The notes below the pieces were generated by a model that did not search any database, had not been told where the DNA came from, and was given only the letters and a program-made list of their open reading frames with translations. From Bacteroidales bacterium (lineage in GTDB: Bacteria > Bacteroidota > Bacteroidia > Bacteroidales > Muribaculaceae), in the NCBI GenBank assembly GCA_900768685.1, contig CAAGDX010000033.1:1-64000 (forward strand): a stretch of DNA of 64,000 nt, read 5' to 3'. How positions within the stretch are numbered: the stretch's first letter is position 1; each line of letters begins with the position of its first letter. Position numbers and translations under genes: made by a program. This document shows positions 24,725 to 32,196 of the stretch, one piece after another.

Positions 24725-25396
24725 ATGAGAGTACCAATCCATCATGAAGGCACAAATATCTTGCTGACGTCACTGGCAATAATATTGATAGTGAACGCTG
24801 TGGCGTGGGCATTGGCTTATGATACAGCTGTAATCCCCGGGACTATCAGCGGTATCAGTGTTGTGTTTTATTTGCTGTTGCTGAATTTTTTCCGTTCTCC
24901 AAAGCGAAACTATGTTGGTGAGCGTGAAAATGCCGTAGTGGCATCGGCGGATGGTAGGGTTGTGGCTCTTGAAGAAGTTTTTGAAGATGAGTATCTCCAC
25001 TGCAAGGCAATTCAGTTATCCGTGTTTATGACGGTGTTTAACGTTCACGCAAACTGGTTCCCTACAGACGGAAAGGTGATTTTCACCGCTCACCACAAGG
25101 GACGTTTCCTCTCTGCGTATCTGCCAAAATCCAGCACGGACAATGAACGCTCCACAATAGTGATTGAAACTCCCGGCAAGCAACAGATACTCGTTCGCCA
25201 GATAGCAGGTGCTATAGCACGCAGAATCGTGACTTACCCTAATCCGGGTGACGATGCAAATATTGAGGACCACCTGGGATTTATCAAATTCGGTTCTCGC
25301 GTAGATATATATCTGCCACTTGGAACGGAAATATTAGTAAAAATAGGCGATAAAACAATTGGCGGTGTCACGCAAGTTGCTCGCCTTAAACCATAA
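24725..25396 (+). CDS. psd: Phosphatidylserine decarboxylase proenzyme
   Basis: It makes phosphatidylethanolamine from phosphatidylserine. The 223-residue protein belongs to the short class with two N-terminal transmembrane segments (residues ~13-55). It carries VFMTVFNVHANWFP and the self-cleavage site in IKFGSRVDIYLP, where the Gly-Ser bond is cut to make the pyruvoyl group. It starts the psd-pssA unit, the next gene beginning 57 bases later. The stop codon is part of a TAAGAGCCTG motif. Confidence 0.95.
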   Translation: MRVPIHHEGTNILLTSLAIILIVNAVAWALAYDTAVIPGTISGISVVFYLLLLNFFRSPKRNYVGERENAVVASADGRVVALEEVFEDEYLHCKAIQLSVFMTVFNVHANWFPTDGKVIFTAHHKGRFLSAYLPKSSTDNERSTIVIETPGKQQILVRQIAGAIARRIVTYPNPGDDANIEDHLGFIKFGSRVDIYLPLGTEILVKIGDKTIGGVTQVARLKP

Positions 25397-25403
25397 GAGC
25401 CTG
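25394..25403 (+). repeat. AGAGCCTG motif copy overlapping the psd stop
   Basis: TAAGAGCCTG, in which the TAA is the psd stop codon. Confidence 0.6.
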
Positions 25404-25453
25404 CCCTGCAGAAAAGCAAAAGGCGGCGAATAAAAATTATAGTTCTAAGAAAA

Positions 25454-26167
25454 ATGATAAAAAAAATCATAAAATCCATTCCGAACACAATTACGTCTTT
25501 TAACTTGATAAGTGGACTTATAGCCACTTATTTTGCTTTTAATTTCAGTAATCCTATAGGCGATAGCGGTCTTTACGGCTACCATATCACGTATTTAGCG
25601 ATAGCGGCGGCAGCGTTGTTTGACTTTTGCGACGGTCTTTCCGCACGCTTGCTTGGTGCATATTCCAATATCGGCAAGGAACTTGATTCTCTTGCAGACT
25701 TGGTGAGTTTCGGTGTTGCTCCGGCAATGCTTATGCTGAACATTTTGCTAAGTCAGACGTTTGGCAATCCTGTGTCTTTCATAGCACTTTTTATCCCTGT
25801 GATGGGTGCTTTCCGCTTGGCAAAATTCAATGTTGACGATACTCAAAAAACGTCTTTTTCCGGTCTTCCGATACCTGCAAATGCCATTTTTTGGATAGGA
25901 TTTGCAGAGTTTACGCTTTCCGAGGAATATCCTCTGAATATATGGGTGAATGCAGCGATAATAGTGTTTGTATCCTGCCTTATGGTTTCTCGCATGAGAA
26001 TGTTTTCACTCAAATTCAAGAACCTAAAATTCAAGGAGAATTTTTCACGCTACGTTCTCATAATCCTGGCAGTGGTAAATGTAGTATTTTACGGTGTTCA
26101 GGGCTTTATGTGGACAATTATTTTCTACATCCTTTTATCTGCAGTTTCCAGAAAATCAATAGAATAA
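25454..26167 (+). CDS. pssA: CDP-diacylglycerol-serine O-phosphatidyltransferase
   Basis: It condenses CDP-diacylglycerol with serine to make phosphatidylserine, the substrate of Psd encoded just upstream. The 237-residue membrane protein has about seven hydrophobic helices. It carries the CDP-alcohol phosphotransferase signature as DFCDGLSAR followed by G, D and D at the right spacing (GKELDSLAD). The two genes give the full route to phosphatidylethanolamine. Confidence 0.96.
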   Translation: MIKKIIKSIPNTITSFNLISGLIATYFAFNFSNPIGDSGLYGYHITYLAIAAAALFDFCDGLSARLLGAYSNIGKELDSLADLVSFGVAPAMLMLNILLSQTFGNPVSFIALFIPVMGAFRLAKFNVDDTQKTSFSGLPIPANAIFWIGFAEFTLSEEYPLNIWVNAAIIVFVSCLMVSRMRMFSLKFKNLKFKENFSRYVLIILAVVNVVFYGVQGFMWTIIFYILLSAVSRKSIE

Positions 26168-26202
26168 AAGTGCCATAGCATATTCACTATAGGAGAGAAG
26201 AA

Positions 26203-27654
26203 ATGTTAGGCAACGTTGATAAATTAGTAAAAGAACTTTGCAAACTTCCAAAAGAAGTAGGTTGGGTTGAGTTCAAGCACAATAATTGTGAGCCTACAAT
26301 GATAGGTGAAGATATTAGTGCTCTCGCTAATAGTGCTCTGCTAAGTGATAGAGATTTTGCATATATGATATGGGGAATTGAAGATGAAAGTCATAAGATT
26401 GTTGGAACAAATGTACACCTACAATTAGAGAAAAAAGGAGCACAAGAATTGGAAAATTGGTTGAGGTTTATGCTTTCCAAGAATGCAGACTTCAAGTTTT
26501 ATGAAACGGAAATAGATGGAAAACATATTGAACTTATATGTATTTCCAGAGCATTAAACGAACCTGTTTCTTTTCAAAATATAGATTATATACGCAGTGG
26601 TAGTTACACAAAGAAACTGTACGAGTTTCCTATCCTTAGAAAGCAACTTTGGGACAAACTCCGTTATACTCAATTTGAAGATGTTGCTGCAAAGACGGAT
26701 TTATGCTATGAGGAAATAAATGGGTTACTACAAGTTGATACTTACTTTACTCTGCAAAAAATATCTCAACCTATAGAGCCGGATGCCGTTTTGCATTATC
26801 TTAAAGAAGATGATATAATAAAGAAACAAGACAATGGTTACTATTCTATCACAAATCTTGGTGCTCTACTTTTTGCAAAGGATTTGAACGAGTTCTCCGG
26901 ATTAAGGAGAAAGGCTATTCGTATTGTTCGCTATAAAGGAATTAATCGATTACAAATACAAAAAGAAGAGACTTTTAATCAGGGTTATGCAGTTTGTTTT
27001 GAAAATGCCATTCGCTATGTAGATGCCTTGTTGCCGAGCAATGAAGACCTAAATGAGATTCGTTTATCTACGAAAAGGAGTTTCCCTCTTCCCACGGTAA
27101 GAGAAGCAATTGCAAATAGTCTTATTCATCAAGATTTATACATAATAGGTGCAGCTCCGGTAGTTGAAATATTTGATAATCGCATAGAAGTAACTAATCC
27201 CGGAACTCCTTTGGTAGATGTTCTAAGAATAATAGATAATCCTCCAAAATCCAGAAACGAAAGACTGGCATCTCTTATGCGGCGGTTGAAAATGTGTGAA
27301 GAACTTGGTCGTGGTTGGGATAGAATGGTGTTGGCTTGCGAGGAACAATTTATGCCGGCTCCGAGAATAGAATTGTTTCAAGAGAATACAAAAGTAACGC
27401 TATTTTCCAAAATAGGATTTAGTAATATCCCATTTGAAGATAAACTTTGGTCTTGCTATCTCCATGCGTGTCTTATGTATATACAAGGTGATGCATTAAC
27501 AAATAAATCGCTAAGAGATAGGTTTGGATTGCCGGAAACATCTGCCGGAACTTCTTCAAGATTAATTAAAGAGGCAGTTAATCAAAAATTGATTAAGGTT
27601 TTTGACCCAAATACTGCACCAAGATATATGAAATATATCCCTATTTGGGTGTAA
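26203..27654 (+). CDS. AlbA_2/HATPase_4 ATP-dependent DNA-helicase-RecG-like regulator
   Basis: The 483-residue cytoplasmic protein starts with a Schlafen/AlbA_2 domain (residues ~1-125; WVEFKHN, ISALANSALL, YMIWGIED). An HATPase_c_4-like region follows (TVREAIANSLIHQDLY, VEIFDNRIEVTNPGTP, RNERLASLMRR, CEELGRGWDRM). A winged-helix-like C-terminus ends it. Such proteins are often annotated RecG-like or transcriptional regulator, and their function is not established. It stands between pssA and DUF4834, genes I expect to be adjacent in Bacteroidales, and is visibly more AT-rich than them, suggesting insertion. GGAGAG precedes the ATG. A 16-bp near-repeat lies downstream (27655 and 27744). Confidence 0.82.
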   Translation: MLGNVDKLVKELCKLPKEVGWVEFKHNNCEPTMIGEDISALANSALLSDRDFAYMIWGIEDESHKIVGTNVHLQLEKKGAQELENWLRFMLSKNADFKFYETEIDGKHIELICISRALNEPVSFQNIDYIRSGSYTKKLYEFPILRKQLWDKLRYTQFEDVAAKTDLCYEEINGLLQVDTYFTLQKISQPIEPDAVLHYLKEDDIIKKQDNGYYSITNLGALLFAKDLNEFSGLRRKAIRIVRYKGINRLQIQKEETFNQGYAVCFENAIRYVDALLPSNEDLNEIRLSTKRSFPLPTVREAIANSLIHQDLYIIGAAPVVEIFDNRIEVTNPGTPLVDVLRIIDNPPKSRNERLASLMRRLKMCEELGRGWDRMVLACEEQFMPAPRIELFQENTKVTLFSKIGFSNIPFEDKLWSCYLHACLMYIQGDALTNKSLRDRFGLPETSAGTSSRLIKEAVNQKLIKVFDPNTAPRYMKYIPIWV

Positions 27655-27759
27655 TTTAACTTGCCGGTAACTTGCTGCTATCTTCTTTTTATCTATTGGA
27701 AGTATGTCTAAGGTGCTGAATATTAATAAAATGGCTTTAATGGTTTAACTTGCCTGTAA
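27655..27759. repeat. 16-bp near-identical direct repeat after the AlbA_2 gene
   Basis: TTTAACTTGCCGGTAA (27655-27670) recurs at 27744-27759 with one mismatch. The 139-base gap before DUF4834 has no other recognisable feature. Confidence 0.7.
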
Positions 27760-27793
27760 TTTTTATAATGTAAAAATTGTTATAAGGTCTATT

Positions 27794-28117
27794 ATGTTGT
27801 GGATTATCATACTTTTAATTATCCTGGGGGTAATAGGTTATCTCCTGTTTCCGATTATAAAAATACTTTTCAAGGTCCGCAGGCTGCAAAAGCAGATGCA
27901 GGAGCAGTTTGATGCTTTTAATAGGCAAAATAATGCTCCGGGATATGAGTCGGACTATGAAAGTGACGAGCCGGAAAAGATTTTTGACGACTCAATGGGA
28001 GAATATGTTGAGTTTGAGGAGATTGAGAAAGAAGAATACTTGGAAGAAAATGTCTCCCCGACATATAATGTTCCCCGAAACCGCGTGGAAGATGCAGAGT
28101 GGGAGGATATTAGGTAA
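27794..28117 (+). CDS. DUF4834 family small membrane protein
   Basis: The 107-residue protein has one N-terminal transmembrane helix (residues 2-24), a basic stretch (KVRRLQKQMQEQF) that would face the cytoplasm, and a very acidic C-terminal half ending in VEDAEWEDIR. This matches my memory of the Bacteroidetes DUF4834 family found beside psd-pssA, of unknown function. It is followed after 48 bases by the DUF2461 gene. Confidence 0.8.
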   Translation: MLWIIILLIILGVIGYLLFPIIKILFKVRRLQKQMQEQFDAFNRQNNAPGYESDYESDEPEKIFDDSMGEYVEFEEIEKEEYLEENVSPTYNVPRNRVEDAEWEDIR

Positions 28118-28165
28118 TAGGCTTGCTTGTGGATTTTTTTTTGAGTAATAACTGAAGCATATACA

Positions 28166-28849
28166 ATGAATTATATACCTCAACTTTTTGATTTTTTCGA
28201 GCGTCTTGATGCAAACAATAATCGTCCTTGGTTTCAAGAAAACAAGGAGGAGTATGACTATCTGCGAAATTGCTGGCTTAAGGATATCGACCGCCTTTTG
28301 GCTCTCATGAAGGAGTGGGAACCGGAACTTGCAGGACAGTCTGCCAAGACAAGCGTCTATAGAATATATCGCGATACTCGTTTTTCGCCGGATAAAACGC
28401 CGTATAAGCGTTTTTTCTCTGCTGCATTCAGCCCGTGGGGTAGAAAGACGCACCGTGCTTGCTATTATCTCCAAATGGGTGTCACGGACCCGGATAGGCA
28501 CATAAATTCAGGTCTTTACGGCGGAATGTGGTGCCCGGACAGCGATATGCTTCGCAAGGTGAGAACGGCGATAGTGGATAATGATGATGAGTTTGAGGAA
28601 ATTCTTGCAAATGAGGAACTTAATGCTCTTTTCCCGAATTTTGACTTGGGTACGAAGTTGAAAACGGTGCCGCGTGGCTTTGATAAGAATCACAAGTTTG
28701 CGGAGATACTCAAAATGCGAGATATCGGCAAGTATTGTCCTGCGGGTGTGGAGTTTTTCTCGCGTGAGGACTGGGTGGAGGAGACGTCAAGGCGTTTCAG
28801 TCTGCTGAAGCCGATGATAGATTTTATAAATTACTCTATTGATGAATAA
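28166..28849 (+). CDS. DUF2461 (TIGR02453) family protein
   Basis: The 227-residue soluble protein matches the DUF2461 pattern. It has the N-terminal NNRPWFQENKEEYDYL, the central SAKTSVYRIYRDTRFSPDKTPYKRFF, and GLYGGMWCPDSDMLRKVR. The family is widespread in bacteria and fungi with no known activity. It closes the psd-pssA gene run, and a bidirectional terminator starts at its stop codon. Confidence 0.88.
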   Translation: MNYIPQLFDFFERLDANNNRPWFQENKEEYDYLRNCWLKDIDRLLALMKEWEPELAGQSAKTSVYRIYRDTRFSPDKTPYKRFFSAAFSPWGRKTHRACYYLQMGVTDPDRHINSGLYGGMWCPDSDMLRKVRTAIVDNDDEFEEILANEELNALFPNFDLGTKLKTVPRGFDKNHKFAEILKMRDIGKYCPAGVEFFSREDWVEETSRRFSLLKPMIDFINYSIDE

Positions 28850-28886
28850 AATTGGCAAAACCCGCCGGGTTTTGCCAATTTTTATT
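28850..28886. terminator. Bidirectional terminator between DUF2461 and the amidase operon
   Basis: AATTGGCAAAACCC pairs perfectly with GGGTTTTGCCAATT around a three-base loop, with T's on one side and A's on the other. It lies between converging genes. Confidence 0.95.
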
Positions 28887-28892
28887 GTTTGA

Positions 28893-31304
28893 TTAGAGTT
28901 TTATTTTGCTTGCGAAGAGGTTACCGTCACCTGATATGCGGAGGAAATAAATTCCGGCGGGCTGATTGGTGAGGCTTACGGTGTCTTGGGTAGAGGTGGC
29001 AACGAGTTTGCCGGAAGCATCGTAAACTTCAACGGATGAGATGCGGCTTATTCCGCTGATTTTCACTGTTTTGTTTTCAATAGCAACGGAATATTTGTTT
29101 CCGTCTGTTTCCACTATCTCCACACCGCCGAGTTCTGAATTGCAGATGAGATTGTCCAGGCTGAAAGAACCTTTCATAGTGATAGGACTGTCTGCTTGCA
29201 CGAGTTTAATGCCTGTGAGCAAATATGGCGTGTCGTAAAGAAGTTCATCAAGTTGCACTTGCAGATATTTCCAACCGCGGAAGTCAAGACTGCCCAATTT
29301 GAAATATTTGACGTCTGTACCTGAGGTGAGTTCCACATAAAGGTCGTGCTTGTTGAAGTCACCGTTTACGTGAACACCAACAATGTCACCATTGTAGAAC
29401 AGACCTGCTTCAGTGCCGGAATATTTCCAGAAAGCGGAGCCTCCGCGGAAGTCCGAGAACTTGTATGAGAAAATACCGCTTGCTTTGTCAAAAATTTTCT
29501 TGGTAGTGCTTTTGCTGTAAGTTGGAGTGGCTGCCATACCGGTAGAACTTTTAAGGTCTCCTGCGAAAATAGATGCTGTTTCAAAACTTTCCATTACAGT
29601 GCCTTCTTTCTCGGCTGCTTCGTCTTTTGCGGTGAATTGAATGATGAGGTCTTCCATCAGAGGAAGGTTCTCACTGTCGCGGAGTTCGCCGGAAACGGTG
29701 AAAGTATAAACTTTGCCCTGTTCAAGGTCGTTTTGGAGCACCACAATCATGTTTCCGTAGCCGGAAGAGAGGGAGTTTGTGGAGCAAGAACGAGAGTTTA
29801 TTGCGAGGTCGTTTCCTTCTTCGTCACGGATTGTGTAGAATTCTTTGATAGTAGAACCATAAAGCGTTTTGTCAAAGCGGACTTCAATTGCAGGAGCTTG
29901 GTAGTGGATAGCCTCGTTTTGAGCGGGGTAGTGTTCCACTAAAGAAAGTCTGTCACGGTCCTTGGTTTTGAAATGAGCCGTAAAGTCCTCAGTCATACCG
30001 GTTTCGGCAAAATATTTATCCGGGTGATGTACTGTTTTTGCAAGAGTTACGGTGTAATCCGTGAGTTTGTCCAGTGAGAGGTTTGCAACGTAAGATACTT
30101 TGTGGTAAGAGTCGGAATATTTGAAGTAGCCGTCAACGGCAGGAGTGATTGTGAAAGCACTCTCAAACGATTCCGGAACAACGTCGAAATTAAACGTAAA
30201 GTCTATAGTAGAAGCACAACTTACGAGTTCGCCCTCTGCCGGAGCAGGAGAAAATTCCAGAATTTTGAGGTTGTCTTGGCGAATCATGTTCATCGGTACA
30301 TCGTTGTAAGTCACCTCGTTTGCTGTCACTGTCACGTCACATTCTTCAGGGTAATATCCGTCTTTAGTAACGGAAAGTTTGTAGTTGCCTGCGGGCACGT
30401 TACGGAAAACGAAAACGCCGTTGTACATATCGTCTGTAGTACGTTTTTGCACCGTGTTTCCGCTTGCATCCTTGAGGAGAACCGTAGCGCCGTTCAGTGG
30501 AGCATTTTTGTCTTTGCCGTATTTTGTGAAAGAAGCCGGCATAACCATTTCGCGGAGGTTGTGGTCGTCGTAAACGATACCTGCCACGTTACCTGTCACG
30601 AAGCGGTCCTCCGTGTTGTAAAACTCCATAATTGTTTTCACGAAGTGCCATGCTTCCAGCCAGAGATAGTCGTCGTTCATAAGTCTGTAAGCCTCCGGGC
30701 GGTGTTCGTGCATGCCGCCTTCAGAGAGGAGTCCCACAACGTAAAGCGTACGGAGCACTCCAAGTCCGCCCTGCCACATATTCTGGTAAAAAGTGAGGTC
30801 ACCGCAGATGTATTCCTCATCGCGAGTCCAAACGGGGAGTTTGTTTGAGTGTAAATTTTGCCAGAGGAGGCTGCTGAGTGTGACATTTTCCGGGTAACGG
30901 GGCGTGCCGATTTCATTTTCGCGGTAAAGCATCAGAGGGTAGTTTGTGGCTTCGCCGGCATTTGAGTGGATAGAGAAAAAGAGATCTACACCCAGTGCGT
31001 TGGCTTCGGCAGCAATTCCGGAGAGAGAGCGGTCGTCTGCCGTAGTGTTCTTGATACGAGAGATGTATGGTGTAGCACCGAGTGAATCAAGGATATGGTA
31101 CATGTGCAAGCCTTTGTAAAGGTTGCTTTTTGATTCCCAGAAGTTTGTGGAGTCTGCGGGCAGCGGGTAAAGTCTGATAGGACGGTCGTCGCTATCGTAG
31201 CCGCCGTGACCGGGGTTGATGTAAATCTTGAGGTCGCTCATGCGTTTTGCCTGAACAGGGAAGCACATCAAGATTATGCCAAGGAAAATGAAAAATTTTT
31301 TCAT
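28893..31304 (-). CDS. Secreted zinc N-acetylmuramoyl-L-alanine amidase-like protein A (T9SS cargo)
   Basis: The 803-residue protein has a signal peptide (residues 1-19). An Amidase_3 domain (residues ~25-230) carries all expected residues: zinc ligands His33 (NPGHGG), Glu57 (FWESKSN) and His113 (SIHSN), and the catalytic Glu195 (LLSEGG). It is followed by a carboxypeptidase-regulatory-like beta domain (~250-340; GVFVFRNVPAGNYKLSV), two Ig-like Big_5 domains (~345-560), a jelly-roll carbohydrate-binding-like region (~575-725; LGSLDFRGWKYLQVQL) and a T9SS C-terminus (GIYFLRISG). Amidases of this fold cut the amide between MurNAc and L-Ala. Homologues are sometimes called xanthan lyases. It is the last gene of a five-gene minus-strand operon and a paralogue of the protein at 32197-34605. 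Confidence 0.88.
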   Translation of the reverse strand: MKKFFIFLGIILMCFPVQAKRMSDLKIYINPGHGGYDSDDRPIRLYPLPADSTNFWESKSNLYKGLHMYHILDSLGATPYISRIKNTTADDRSLSGIAAEANALGVDLFFSIHSNAGEATNYPLMLYRENEIGTPRYPENVTLSSLLWQNLHSNKLPVWTRDEEYICGDLTFYQNMWQGGLGVLRTLYVVGLLSEGGMHEHRPEAYRLMNDDYLWLEAWHFVKTIMEFYNTEDRFVTGNVAGIVYDDHNLREMVMPASFTKYGKDKNAPLNGATVLLKDASGNTVQKRTTDDMYNGVFVFRNVPAGNYKLSVTKDGYYPEECDVTVTANEVTYNDVPMNMIRQDNLKILEFSPAPAEGELVSCASTIDFTFNFDVVPESFESAFTITPAVDGYFKYSDSYHKVSYVANLSLDKLTDYTVTLAKTVHHPDKYFAETGMTEDFTAHFKTKDRDRLSLVEHYPAQNEAIHYQAPAIEVRFDKTLYGSTIKEFYTIRDEEGNDLAINSRSCSTNSLSSGYGNMIVVLQNDLEQGKVYTFTVSGELRDSENLPLMEDLIIQFTAKDEAAEKEGTVMESFETASIFAGDLKSSTGMAATPTYSKSTTKKIFDKASGIFSYKFSDFRGGSAFWKYSGTEAGLFYNGDIVGVHVNGDFNKHDLYVELTSGTDVKYFKLGSLDFRGWKYLQVQLDELLYDTPYLLTGIKLVQADSPITMKGSFSLDNLICNSELGGVEIVETDGNKYSVAIENKTVKISGISRISSVEVYDASGKLVATSTQDTVSLTNQPAGIYFLRISGDGNLFASKIKL

Positions 31305-31334
31305 GGTTGAATATTTGCAATAATGATTGAATTT

Positions 31335-32183
31335 TTATCTGATTACCAAGATGTTTGTGCGGAACATTTTGCCTTCGATAGTGGAATATACCACATCTCC
31401 GGTGTTAGGAGAGGTGGTGATTTCCGCCACTTTTGTTCCTTCCTGTGAAAGCACGGCGCTTGAGCCTGTTTCAAGGTCCAGCAGTTTGAGTTCTGAAGAA
31501 GTCACCACATAGCCGTCGTCTTTAGTTTCTACGACAAGGATAGCATTATCGCTAATCCAGCATGGGTAGTCGCCTTTGTCCGAGATTTTATTCAGGTTTG
31601 TGCCGTCAATATTGCAGATGAAAACGCCCTGGAAAGGCTCGTTGAAGAGCACTTTTTTGCCGTCGGGCGAAAGGGTAGGCCAGAGGTATGAGTGAGCATC
31701 GCTGATAGGTGCAATTTCCGTTTTTACTCCGTCTTTCACAATCACGATAGACTTGAGAGTGGTGGTGACGTAGTCGGATTTTTCAATAGAACGGATGTCG
31801 ATAGGCTCGCGAGTTGCTTTTTTGAGTTGTTTTACCTTTCCTGAAGCCGTTTCCACGCTGCGGACGTCCCTGTAAAGGAGGTCGTCAATCATAGAAGCTG
31901 TGTAGTAAAACACTTTTTTGCAGTCCTTTGAGAAAACGGGTTGAAAACCGGCAGCCATACCCTCGTCAAGGAGAGTGACATTTTTAGTTTTCATGTTGTA
32001 AGCATAAAGTCCTTGGTGGTCCTGAGTGGAGAAAAGGAGAGTGCTGCCGTCAGGACTGAGGACGGGGTGATGTGCTTCCGCCGGAGTTTTTATCTGCACG
32101 GCGGGAGAAATGGAGAGAGAATCCGCATTTGCAGCGAAAACGGCTGTGCAAAGTGCGAGGAGTGAAAATATAGTTTTTCTCAT
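31335..32183 (-). CDS. Exported TolB-like beta-propeller protein A
   Basis: The 282-residue protein has a signal peptide (residues 1-20, cleavage after ANA). Five or six PD40/WD40-like blades follow, each with the turn H-P-x-[LF]-S-x-D-G or a near version (HHPVLSPDGSTLLFST, WPTLSPDGKKVLF). It lacks a T9SS C-terminus, so it is probably periplasmic. It lies between the two amidase genes (spacers 30 and 13 bases) and is a paralogue of the propeller at 34618. Propellers usually bind partners. A chaperone or substrate-sensing role for the amidase is an inference. Confidence 0.82.
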   Translation of the reverse strand: MRKTIFSLLALCTAVFAANADSLSISPAVQIKTPAEAHHPVLSPDGSTLLFSTQDHQGLYAYNMKTKNVTLLDEGMAAGFQPVFSKDCKKVFYYTASMIDDLLYRDVRSVETASGKVKQLKKATREPIDIRSIEKSDYVTTTLKSIVIVKDGVKTEIAPISDAHSYLWPTLSPDGKKVLFNEPFQGVFICNIDGTNLNKISDKGDYPCWISDNAILVVETKDDGYVVTSSELKLLDLETGSSAVLSQEGTKVAEITTSPNTGDVVYSTIEGKMFRTNILVIR

Positions 32184-32196
32184 AGTTTCTTGTTTA

